This document shows positions 1-5,464 of a stretch of DNA of 5,464 nucleotides, piece by piece. A model generated the notes under the pieces. The model did not search any database. It saw only the letters and a list, made by a program, of their open reading frames with translations, and was not told where the DNA came from. The first letter of the stretch is position 1. Each line of letters begins with the position of its first letter. The stretch is from an uncultured Selenomonadales bacterium (GTDB taxonomy: Bacteria; Bacillota; Negativicutes; Selenomonadales; Selenomonadaceae): positions 1 through 5,464 of the forward strand of contig CAMZDU010000100.1 in assembly GCA_947305445.1 (NCBI GenBank), written 5' to 3'. Both the position numbers and the translations under genes were made by a program.

Positions 1-718
1 AACTTATTGTGTCAAGTATTTGCGCAAGATTTCCACCGATTTCCCGCTGAATCAGAACCGCCGTGACAACTAAGTCGAAGTCTGAACTGCCAACGCGGTT
101 ATTCATTTGCTCCAGGGCATTTTCCAAAGTCACGCCCATTGCCACGTCGGTTGCCACGTGCTCGAATTCGGAGCTGATGGGCGGCTCCATTTCGCGTGCG
201 ACGACGTCCATTGCCTGTTGGAAACTGTAGCCCGCCCGCAATGCATTTGCGACTGTCGTCAAACAATCGCCGAGCTGTTCGGTAAAAGCTTGACGGCGTT
301 TTTTGATGCGCGAATTCAGCCAAAGAATAGACAAAATCGGCACTGCCACCCCTGCAAGCGGCGCGTAGGTTAGGTTCAGCGTGATAATGTAAGTGACGAC
401 TAACACTACCAACGACACCAACGCTATAATTATGATGAATTCTGCGCCGAAGATTTCAAATCCTGCTTGTTTAATCTTGAAATCCAATTTTTTTGTGACA
501 TCTAAGTCGGCAAACGGCTTGGACGTTTTCTGGATACGTTTGTAAACTCGATGGAGAATATCTTCCGACTTTTGAAGTTTTTTCGTGTCAACGGAATAGT
601 AGCGGCGCAAACGGTGATAAATATCCGTGCGGTGTTTTGTCTTGTATAAAACCAACAACAAGAAAACAAATGATATCGTCGATAAAATTGCAAGCAACAC
701 CACTACGACAAAAGCCAA
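1..718 (-). CDS. tadB: TadB, Flp/Tad pilus inner-membrane platform protein (3' end cut by window)
   Basis: TadB is one of two polytopic inner-membrane proteins (with TadC) that form the platform on which the TadA/CpaF ATPase assembles Flp pili. The first 239 residues are visible, and the reading frame runs open off the left edge; family members are usually around 300 residues. A hydrophobic N-terminal segment (about residues 2-25) is followed by a basic, charged region (26-88). Two close membrane segments come next (about 93-115 and 118-135), then the start of a type II secretion F (T2SSF) domain. That domain shows the helix with QLGDCLTTVANALRAGYSF (148-166) and the downstream QREIGGNLAQILDTI typical of the family. 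The start is TTG at 718: an in-frame TAG, which is the stop of the preceding gene, lies three codons upstream, and a GGAGGT site sits 8 bases before it. There is no ATG near the beginning, so ATG-only gene calling would miss the N-terminus. The family call is firm; the start is likely. Confidence 0.93.
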   Translation of the reverse strand, partial: MAFVVVVLLAILSTISFVFLLLVLYKTKHRTDIYHRLRRYYSVDTKKLQKSEDILHRVYKRIQKTSKPFADLDVTKKLDFKIKQAGFEIFGAEFIIIIALVSLVVLVVTYIITLNLTYAPLAGVAVPILSILWLNSRIKKRRQAFTEQLGDCLTTVANALRAGYSFQQAMDVVAREMEPPISSEFEHVATDVAMGVTLENALEQMNNRVGSSDFDLVVTAVLIQREIGGNLAQILDTIS

Positions 719-724
719 CGCCGA

Positions 725-1831
725 CTACCTCCCCGCATCAATGATTTTTTCCGCCATGGCACTGATTGTTTTCATAAGCAACGTGTCGTCGGGCAAGCCC
801 TGTGCAAGGCGGCCGCTGTTTGCAACGGAGATCATGCGGTATTCGTTGGGAATCATTACGTCGACGGGATAACCGAGTTGGTCGGCGATTTTTTGTCGTT
901 GCTCCTCGGTGAAAGGATTGACACGCGTGAAGACCGTATGAACTTTGCGTCGTTCGTCCGCCTGCGAATCAAACATTTCCATAGTTTTTTTTGCGTGATT
1001 GACCTCGAAGCCGCTGTTAATCATTGTCGTGATAAAAACTACGTCGGCAATTCGGCAGACGTTGAGCGACAGCGGATTGAAGCCGGCGGGCAGGTCGACG
1101 ATTACATAACGGAAAATATTTTTCGCCATCATTATGACTTCGATAAGACTTTCCGGCGCGACCAGTTCGGCATATTCGGGGCGTTCGGGACTGCTGAGGA
1201 GTGTGACGCCTTCTTTCACCGGATAAAAGTACGGTGCTAACGTTAAGGGCGCCAAGAGCTTTATATCCTGCGTGGCGTCGACAAGGGTGCGTTTCGGAGC
1301 CAAGTCGAAGAACATCGGCAAATCTCCGAATTGCAAGTCGGCGTCTATCAACGCGACGCGCTCGCCGGTTTTGTCGGCAATGAGCAACGAGAGCAGTGCC
1401 GCCAACGTAGTCCGTCCGGCACGTCCTTTCGGGCTGAAAAACGTAATCAATTTTGCGGGCTTATGCTGTCCGCGGATTGAGTACAGTTGCACATATTCCA
1501 GTATATCTCCGGCGGAGAACGGTTTTAAAATGCAACCGGTTGCGCCGGCCACGGAAACTTTTTCGGCAATGAACGGATCCCAATGCTCCAGCGTGCCCAA
1601 AATGTATGCTCCAGAAAATGTATCGACAAAAGCAGACATGGCATTAAGCATGGATTCGTTGTTGACGTTTATAAAAAACAAGTTCGGTTGGAACATGCCC
1701 GCTTGACCGAGCGCGGCTCTTTCGTTTTGATATGTGGCGACAACTTCAAAGTCAGGCGATTTGCGCAGAAGGTGAACTATTTTGTCCAACGCGTCGCGGT
1801 TGTCTTCGACAACAACAACTTTATAGGCCAA
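725..1831 (-). CDS. cpaE: CpaE/TadZ-type protein: degenerate receiver domain fused to ParA/MinD-like ATPase
   Basis: A 368-residue CpaE/TadZ-family protein, expected to help localise and organise the Tad secretion machine at the inner membrane. Residues about 4-117 form a response-regulator receiver fold. The acidic pair E9-D10 and the conserved K103-P104 are present, but the phosphoacceptor position is N55 (codon AAC), so ordinary aspartyl phosphorylation is not expected. Residues about 125-365 form a ParA/MinD-type P-loop domain. Its deviant Walker A is K135-G-R-A-G-R140-T-T: the signature lysine is kept, while the P-loop lysine is Arg and the second Gly of the KGG is also Arg. Walker A' (IDADLQFGD, D163 and D165) and Walker B (VIVDLPAG, D246) are intact. 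I prefer TTG at 1831, nine bases after AAAGGAG; the TTG at 1840 directly abuts that site. The gene follows the first ATPase gene by 41 bases and precedes tadB by 6. No membrane segment or C-terminal amphipathic helix is seen. Confidence 0.9.
   Translation of the reverse strand: MAYKVVVVEDNRDALDKIVHLLRKSPDFEVVATYQNERAALGQAGMFQPNLFFINVNNESMLNAMSAFVDTFSGAYILGTLEHWDPFIAEKVSVAGATGCILKPFSAGDILEYVQLYSIRGQHKPAKLITFFSPKGRAGRTTLAALLSLLIADKTGERVALIDADLQFGDLPMFFDLAPKRTLVDATQDIKLLAPLTLAPYFYPVKEGVTLLSSPERPEYAELVAPESLIEVIMMAKNIFRYVIVDLPAGFNPLSLNVCRIADVVFITTMINSGFEVNHAKKTMEMFDSQADERRKVHTVFTRVNPFTEEQRQKIADQLGYPVDVMIPNEYRMISVANSGRLAQGLPDDTLLMKTISAMAEKIIDAGR
727..732 (-). promoter_or_regulatory. Shine-Dalgarno site of tadB, inside the end of the preceding gene
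   Basis: GGAGGT on the minus strand lies 8 bases before the TTG at 718. It overlaps the last Arg codon and the TAG stop of the upstream ATPase gene. A near-perfect site at this spacing decides the non-ATG start of tadB and suggests that its translation is coupled to the end of the upstream gene. Confidence 0.8.
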
Positions 1832-1840
1832 CGGACTCAA

Positions 1841-1856
1841 CTCCTTTTGTCAAAGG
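1841..1856 (-). promoter_or_regulatory. Shine-Dalgarno site of the receiver-ATPase gene within a small hairpin
   Basis: The minus strand reads CCTTT-GACA-AAAGG-AG here. AAAGGAG (1841-1847) is a good Shine-Dalgarno site 9 bases before the TTG at 1831. The preceding CCTTT (1852-1856) can pair with AAAGG in a 5-bp stem with a four-base loop, which would partly hide the ribosome site in the mRNA. The binding site is well supported. The hairpin is short and AU-rich, so a regulatory effect is only a possibility. Confidence 0.6.
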
Positions 1857-1872
1857 GCAACGGTATTTATAT

Positions 1873-2724
1873 TCAGAAGCCAAAAAATTTTTTTATGCCG
1901 CTGAAAAAACCGCCTTTATTTGTCGTCACTTTTTCCTCCGGTAACACCGTGCGTTGACGATTGGTATACAGCCCGACGAGTTCGTCAAAACTTTTGGTGA
2001 GTTTTGAATCGGGCGCGGCGAACATCAACGGCTGACCGGTGTTGATTGACTTTTTGACGGACGGATAATCGTTCGGCAATTTGTGATAGAAGGGTTCGCC
2101 CAAGAGTCGTTCTACGTCTCCGCCTTCGATAAGTTTCTGGGAGTCGGCGCGGTTTTCGACGAGGCGGATTTTGCTTTCTTCGTACTCGAAAAGAATCAGC
2201 GTGTCATAACCGATTTTGTAATTCTTCAACGCGGGCAAGAAGTCGATAACGCCGATATAGTTTATAATCGTGCTGATGTCGAGCATTGCCAAATTCAACG
2301 CGCTGAACATGGAGTTCAAATCAATTATGACGTAATCGAAATAATTCAGGTCGTTGATTATATTCGTGACAATCTGAACGTCAGTCTGATAGGCGTCGTA
2401 AATGTACAGCGGCGCGGGCAAAATCGAGAACTTTACGTCGGCGTGCTTGTACTCAGTCAGAAAATCGCTTACGCGGAATTTGTCGGGGTGGTCGAGCATG
2501 GCGCGTTGTGCACCGGCAACGGTGTTAACGGAAGTCAATTTCAGATAATTTAGCACATCACCGAACTGCAGGTCGAGATCCGCCAGGCAAACTTTGTAGC
2601 CTTCGTGCGCCAGACCAGCCGACAAATTTATCGCGGTGATTGTCTTGCCGATACCGGGCGTCGTGCTGAACACGCTGATTATGACGCTACTGCGCTCAAT
2701 TCCGCTTTGTGTTGCAACTGCCAT
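1873..2724 (-). CDS. tadZ: TadZ/CpaE-type MinD-like ATPase with C-terminal membrane-targeting helix
   Basis: A 283-residue ParA/MinD-superfamily ATPase of the TadZ/CpaE group, without a receiver domain. TadZ proteins mark the assembly site of Flp pili and recruit other Tad components. The Walker A region (20-30) reads S-T-T22-P-G-I-G-K27-T28: the P-loop lysine K27 is present, but the deviant signature lysine of ParA/MinD is replaced by T22. Walker A' (LADLDLQFGD, D49 and D51) is clear and shares DLQFGD with the next gene's product. Walker B is VIIDLN (D135), where the usual P-x-G following is N-S-M. After a polar linker the protein ends in an amphipathic segment, GFFSGIKKFFGF (272-283), closely resembling the membrane-targeting helix of MinD. 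The ATG at 2724 is set by GGAGGGG six bases upstream. It lies 39 bases after the secretin gene. Calling it a chromosome-partitioning ParA or a true MinD is unlikely given the Tad context. Confidence 0.9.
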   Translation of the reverse strand: MAVATQSGIERSSVIISVFSTTPGIGKTITAINLSAGLAHEGYKVCLADLDLQFGDVLNYLKLTSVNTVAGAQRAMLDHPDKFRVSDFLTEYKHADVKFSILPAPLYIYDAYQTDVQIVTNIINDLNYFDYVIIDLNSMFSALNLAMLDISTIINYIGVIDFLPALKNYKIGYDTLILFEYEESKIRLVENRADSQKLIEGGDVERLLGEPFYHKLPNDYPSVKKSINTGQPLMFAAPDSKLTKSFDELVGLYTNRQRTVLPEEKVTTNKGGFFSGIKKFFGF

Positions 2725-2730
2725 TTGAAT

Positions 2731-2737
2731 CCCCTCC
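2731..2737 (-). promoter_or_regulatory. Shine-Dalgarno site of the first ATPase gene
   Basis: GGAGGGG on the minus strand ends 6 bases before the ATG at 2724 (8 bases counting from GGAGG). It fixes that start and lies in the 39-base gap after the secretin gene. I see no hairpin or terminator in the gap, so read-through from the secretin gene is expected. Confidence 0.8.
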
Positions 2738-2763
2738 GTTTCGCTAAAATATCTGCAAGTGAT

Positions 2764-4278
2764 TTATTTTTTGAAAGGTGTATCCGTCGTTTTATTGTTG
2801 GTGGGATAACGCGGCGGCGGAAGAATTCTCGACGAATCCTCGTCGATTACGGTTTGAGTTTCTTCGGGCTGTTTGAAGTTGAAATTTTCCATTGCGTCGC
2901 GATATTGCTGTTCCTGCTCGTACCATTGACGCATGGCCGCGCTCATGGGCGACTGCGAAGTTTCTTCCGCGCCGACAAGATACGGCGTCACGACGATTAT
3001 AAGTTCGCGTTTGTCGCGGGATTTGGACGTGTACTTGAAGAATTCGCCGAGAATCGGAATGTCGCCGAGGAGCGGAATTTTTGAGACGTTCTTTGTCTCA
3101 GACGAATCCATCAAGCCGCCGATGACGATTGGCAAGCCTGAATTCAAATTCATGACGGAATCTGCGCGGCGCGTAGCAATAATCGGTTGTCCCGTGGCGG
3201 TCTCGCCGTTCAAGTTGCTGACCTCCGTGTGAATAACGGAGATAATCCTATTTTGCGAATCAACTATCGGTTTGAACTGAAGAATAATGCCAATGTCGAC
3301 CAATTCTATGTTGGTGCCGTAAGCGTTGGACGTGCTGTAAGGAATTCTGCCACCGATTTGAATTGTCGCCTGTTCGCCACTCAAAGTCATTACACTCGGT
3401 CGCGAAAGAATCCTAGCCTTGCCTTTCGTGACGAGCGCGGTAATCATGGCGTTAATCGGATAAAAATGTTGCTCTATCCATTTAATCGGATTGTTTTTAA
3501 AATGTCTCGGCTCGCTGACACGGCTGTAACTTTGCCTTGGGTCGTCAACATCAGAGCTACCTTCGCCCACATTAAAAATGCCTGGGGAAAAGTCACCTGC
3601 ACTGTATTGAATGCCGATATCTTTTGCATTTTCGGAATTTATTTCAATTATCTGAGCCTCAAGGCGAATTTGCGTCGGGTGAAGAACTTGCAACAGGTCG
3701 ATGATTTCGCCATTGCTCTCCGATTTGCTTGCCTCCACATTGCCCGAGCTGCTCGACTTAGATTCTTGAACGTCCAATTTCATGTCAAAGCCGCTACCGA
3801 CGAGCAGACTGCTCTCGGTGCCGCCGTCGACGAAAAGCCGCGCCGTTTGCAGGGCGTAATTTTTTTCGTACTGATTCTCGACGGTGCCGGTGAGTAAAAT
3901 CCGTTCGCCGACCATTTTAACGTGGACGTTTGGGAGACCGATTGCCTGTTCAATCAACATGGCTTGTCCGTAGTCTTCAGGCGAGACGACAATCATATAT
4001 TCGTGACGCACGCCGTCCATTGTCCACACGAACAGCGCGGTTGAACCGGGATTCGCCTTGGTGACGATTAGGAATTCGCTTGCCGAGCCAGGCAGTTGCA
4101 CGACGTTGGCTATATCCGGATCGCCGACGGCAATGCGCGTTATCCCCATATCCATGTAGTGCGAACTTTGTTTCTTGATGGTGAGTGTTTCCACGTTGGC
4201 GGCGTGAACAACACTTGCCGAAAAGCAAAGCGGTATCGCCGTTGCCAAACAAAATTTTTGAAAAAATGAATAGTTCAT
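2764..4278 (-). CDS. cpaC: CpaC/RcpA, outer-membrane secretin of the Flp/Tad pilus
   Basis: A 504-residue secretin that should form the multimeric outer-membrane channel for the Flp pilus. Residues 1-26 are a Sec signal peptide with a likely cut after VVHA. Residues about 29-101 match the pilus-formation N-terminal domain (VETLTIKKQS, the ITRIAVGDPDIANV core, then FVWTMDGVRHEYMIVV). A BON-like domain follows (about 105-152, with ILLTGTVENQYEKNYA). A Ser-rich linker (about 174-189) leads to the secretin core (about 198-436), which contains RLEAQIIEIN, ARILSRPSVMTLSGEQATIQIGG when read in two adjoining pieces (288-310), and the signature IPLLGDIPILGEFF (401-414). A polar 68-residue tail rich in Gln, Glu and Pro ends the protein. 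The ATG at 4278 is preferred, with AAGGA 10 bases upstream; an in-frame TTG at 4287 sits almost on that site. It lies 13 bases after cpaB, as in canonical tad operons. No CpaD/RcpB partner follows it. Confidence 0.96.
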   Translation of the reverse strand: MNYSFFQKFCLATAIPLCFSASVVHAANVETLTIKKQSSHYMDMGITRIAVGDPDIANVVQLPGSASEFLIVTKANPGSTALFVWTMDGVRHEYMIVVSPEDYGQAMLIEQAIGLPNVHVKMVGERILLTGTVENQYEKNYALQTARLFVDGGTESSLLVGSGFDMKLDVQESKSSSSGNVEASKSESNGEIIDLLQVLHPTQIRLEAQIIEINSENAKDIGIQYSAGDFSPGIFNVGEGSSDVDDPRQSYSRVSEPRHFKNNPIKWIEQHFYPINAMITALVTKGKARILSRPSVMTLSGEQATIQIGGRIPYSTSNAYGTNIELVDIGIILQFKPIVDSQNRIISVIHTEVSNLNGETATGQPIIATRRADSVMNLNSGLPIVIGGLMDSSETKNVSKIPLLGDIPILGEFFKYTSKSRDKRELIIVVTPYLVGAEETSQSPMSAAMRQWYEQEQQYRDAMENFNFKQPEETQTVIDEDSSRILPPPRYPTNNKTTDTPFKK

Positions 4279-4288
4279 GGCTGACAAT

Positions 4289-4294
4289 TCCTTA
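4289..4294 (-). promoter_or_regulatory. Shine-Dalgarno site of the secretin gene, overlapping the cpaB stop
   Basis: TAAGGA on the minus strand overlaps the TAA stop of cpaB (4292-4294) and lies 10 bases before the ATG at 4278. It supports that ATG over the TTG at 4287, which would be only one base from the site. The overlap suggests coupled translation of cpaB and the secretin gene. Confidence 0.65.
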
Positions 4295-5365
4295 TCGATT
4301 CACGATTGGAGAATTAGCTAAAGGCGTCTGTGGCACGGACGGTGCGGAGTATTCGGTGATTCCGCCGCGAGAGGGGATAACCGGCAAAGGTTGTGTAGTC
4401 GTCGGTCCGCCGGCTCGCGTGGAAGACGGTGCTACAGGAGTTGTCGGCTCGTTGCTCTGAACAACTTTATCGCCGGCAATGATTTCAATTTTCGGCACGG
4501 CCGGAGCTTCGGGCAACTGCGGCAAAGGCATAACCGGTGCGCTCGACGGGATTATCGGTGTCGGTTCGGGTTCGCGAACAGGTTCGGGCTTAGGCGCGTC
4601 AATCGATTCGATAGTGTAATACATTTCCTCGACGTACGCGCTCTGCGGTTTTGACGGACGCAACGAAATATAAATTTCGCCGAGCTTCGACGCGGAGATA
4701 AGTTTAAGTGCGTCTTGCGGTTGCAGTGCGAACGTCGCGATTGACGGATTGTTTATCGCCGCAGGAGCCATGCCGTCTTCGCCGACGGAAGATGAGCCTG
4801 CCGTGTCCTGGTTTATGCTGAGCAACGGCACGTTTTGCAACAAAAGATTTGTCGTCGCGGTGTACTTGCCCTTTTCGACAAGGAGCAAGTCAACGCGGTC
4901 GCCGGGCTTGGCAAAACCTGCAACGCCTGTCACTTCGTTGACGTTAATTGAAACGGCGCGACAGTCGGCAGGAATCGAGCCGGCAAAACCTTCGTCGCCT
5001 TCGGCAAAAACTTTCTGGATGGTAAGAATATCGCCCGCGAAGATTGAAACTTTAACCTGCACGTTGCGCACGTCGTCAAAATTTTTAATCGCACCTTCGG
5101 GCACCATTTCGATGGGTAATTCCTTCATCTGGAGCATGGTATCCTGAATTCGGGTGCGCGGTTGAATGTTTGACTTTGCGACAACAACCGGCACGGTCTC
5201 GACGACTTTGGGCGGTTCGGACGGCGGCTGTGCGACTTCTTCTTCAAAACCAAATTTAAAGGCGAGATAAATCGTCGCAATCATCAGAACAGCCGCTAAG
5301 ACAGCCAATGCTCCCAATTGCTGTGGCCGCAAGTTGCTAAGTTTGTCAAATAATCTCTGTAACAT
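4292..5365 (-). CDS. cpaB: CpaB/RcpC, Flp/Tad pilus assembly protein with long Pro-rich tail
   Basis: A 357-residue CpaB/RcpC-family protein, anchored in the inner membrane with its bulk in the periplasm, where it is thought to work with the secretin. After a short basic N-terminus there is one membrane segment (about residues 17-36). A SAF domain follows (about 58-119, starting VPVVVAKSNIQPRTRI), then the RcpC/CpaB domain (about 136-240, with AVSINVNEVTGVAGFAKPGD and the RVDLLLV strand). The last 100 residues are rich in Pro, Glu, Ser and Thr. They are interrupted by KIEIIAGDKVV (292-302), which resembles the short 'IEVIRG' peptide near the end of many CpaB proteins. The ATG at 5365 is preferred because AGAGGG lies 6 bases upstream; a longer form from the TTG at 5389 has no ribosome site. 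It is the first gene after a consensus promoter and 13 bases upstream of the secretin gene. Confidence 0.94.
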   Translation of the reverse strand: MLQRLFDKLSNLRPQQLGALAVLAAVLMIATIYLAFKFGFEEEVAQPPSEPPKVVETVPVVVAKSNIQPRTRIQDTMLQMKELPIEMVPEGAIKNFDDVRNVQVKVSIFAGDILTIQKVFAEGDEGFAGSIPADCRAVSINVNEVTGVAGFAKPGDRVDLLLVEKGKYTATTNLLLQNVPLLSINQDTAGSSSVGEDGMAPAAINNPSIATFALQPQDALKLISASKLGEIYISLRPSKPQSAYVEEMYYTIESIDAPKPEPVREPEPTPIIPSSAPVMPLPQLPEAPAVPKIEIIAGDKVVQSNEPTTPVAPSSTRAGGPTTTQPLPVIPSRGGITEYSAPSVPQTPLANSPIVNR

Positions 5366-5371
5366 AAGCAA

Positions 5372-5377
5372 CCCTCT
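5372..5377 (-). promoter_or_regulatory. Shine-Dalgarno site of cpaB
   Basis: AGAGGG on the minus strand lies 6 bases before the ATG at 5365. It decides against the upstream in-frame TTG at 5389, which is preceded only by AT-rich sequence. Confidence 0.65.
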
Positions 5378-5404
5378 CGTTAACGTCAATAAATTTGTAG
5401 TTGA

Positions 5405-5432
5405 ATTATAGCGTTTACAATTTATTTGTCAA
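5405..5432 (-). promoter_or_regulatory. Consensus housekeeping sigma factor promoter of the tad operon
   Basis: On the minus strand TTGACA (5427-5432) and TATAAT (5405-5410) are both perfect matches to the sigma-70/sigma-A consensus, separated by 16 bases. Transcription should start near 5396-5398, giving a leader of about 33 bases before the cpaB ATG. That leader is too short for a riboswitch. The surrounding sequence is AT-rich, unlike the coding regions. No clear operator repeat overlaps the promoter. Confidence 0.85.
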
Positions 5433-5451
5433 ATACTTTAATTGAACTACT

Positions 5452-5464
5452 CCCGTCAGGCGGG
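5452..5464. terminator. GC-rich hairpin at the window edge, possibly part of a terminator
   Basis: CCCG (5452-5455) and CGGG (5461-5464) can pair around a five-base loop, and the stem may continue beyond the window because ACT precedes it. It lies upstream of the tad promoter, where a terminator of the neighbouring unit would be expected. On the minus strand only a weak T-rich stretch follows; on the plus strand any T-run would lie outside the window. Direction and function are unresolved. Confidence 0.3.

Noticed and set aside
502..693. Minus-strand open frame of 63 codons at the start of tadB
   Set aside because: It is a different frame within tadB. The tadB frame from the TTG at 718 gives coherent membrane segments and a T2SSF domain.
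3187..3897. Long plus-strand open frame (236 codons) opposite the secretin gene
   Set aside because: It lies wholly antisense to a clear secretin, has no ribosome site or recognisable domain, and its composition is that of a codon-biased shadow frame. The same holds for the other plus-strand open frames in the window.
4225..4278. Possible lipoprotein signal in the secretin because of Cys18 in the signal peptide
   Set aside because: The residues before Cys18 are I-P-L, which do not fit a lipobox (small residue required before Cys), and a good signal peptidase I site (VHA) follows.
5366..5404. Riboswitch or leader-encoded control upstream of cpaB
   Set aside because: The predicted leader is only about 33 bases and shows no stable structure or small open frame with a ribosome site.
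1..5464. CRISPR array, tRNA/rRNA, insertion sequence or attachment site
   Set aside because: I see no regularly spaced repeats, no cloverleaf-like sequence, no transposase fragment and no terminal inverted repeats. The window is almost fully occupied by five co-directional genes.

Overview
The window holds part of a Flp/Tad (tight adherence) type IVc pilus assembly operon. All genes lie on the minus strand, so the operon reads from right to left. In transcription order they are cpaB/rcpC (inner-membrane-anchored periplasmic protein), cpaC/rcpA (outer-membrane secretin), a first TadZ/CpaE-type ParA/MinD ATPase, a second TadZ/CpaE-type ATPase with an N-terminal receiver domain, and tadB (inner-membrane platform protein, cut by the left window edge). 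Coding density is nearly complete: the gaps are 13, 39, 41 and 6 bases, and no stretch over 300 bases lacks a gene.

A consensus housekeeping promoter (TTGACA, 16-base spacer, TATAAT) lies just upstream of cpaB, with a predicted 5' leader of about 33 bases. cpaB therefore looks like the first gene of this transcript. A small GC-rich hairpin at the right edge may be the end of the neighbouring transcription unit, but the window cuts it off.

The outer-membrane secretin with a Sec signal peptide means a diderm cell. Purine-rich Shine-Dalgarno sites, probable TTG starts and the consensus promoter would fit a diderm Firmicute such as the Negativicutes (Selenomonas/Veillonella relatives). That assignment is a guess from style, not from a marker gene.

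In the family model, the secretin forms the outer-membrane channel and CpaB links it to the inner membrane. TadZ places the machine in the cell and recruits the motor, and TadB (with TadC) forms the platform on which the TadA/CpaF motor acts. The motor gene usually sits between tadZ/cpaE and tadB but is absent here, and so are cpaD, the prepilin and the prepilin peptidase. They may lie outside the window.

The most interesting feature is the tandem ATPase pair. The first protein keeps the P-loop lysine, lacks the ParA/MinD signature lysine and ends in a MinD-like amphipathic helix. The second keeps the signature lysine, has Arg in place of the P-loop lysine, and carries a receiver domain whose phosphoacceptor Asp is Asn. 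The two sets of lesions are complementary, which suggests an obligate heterodimer.
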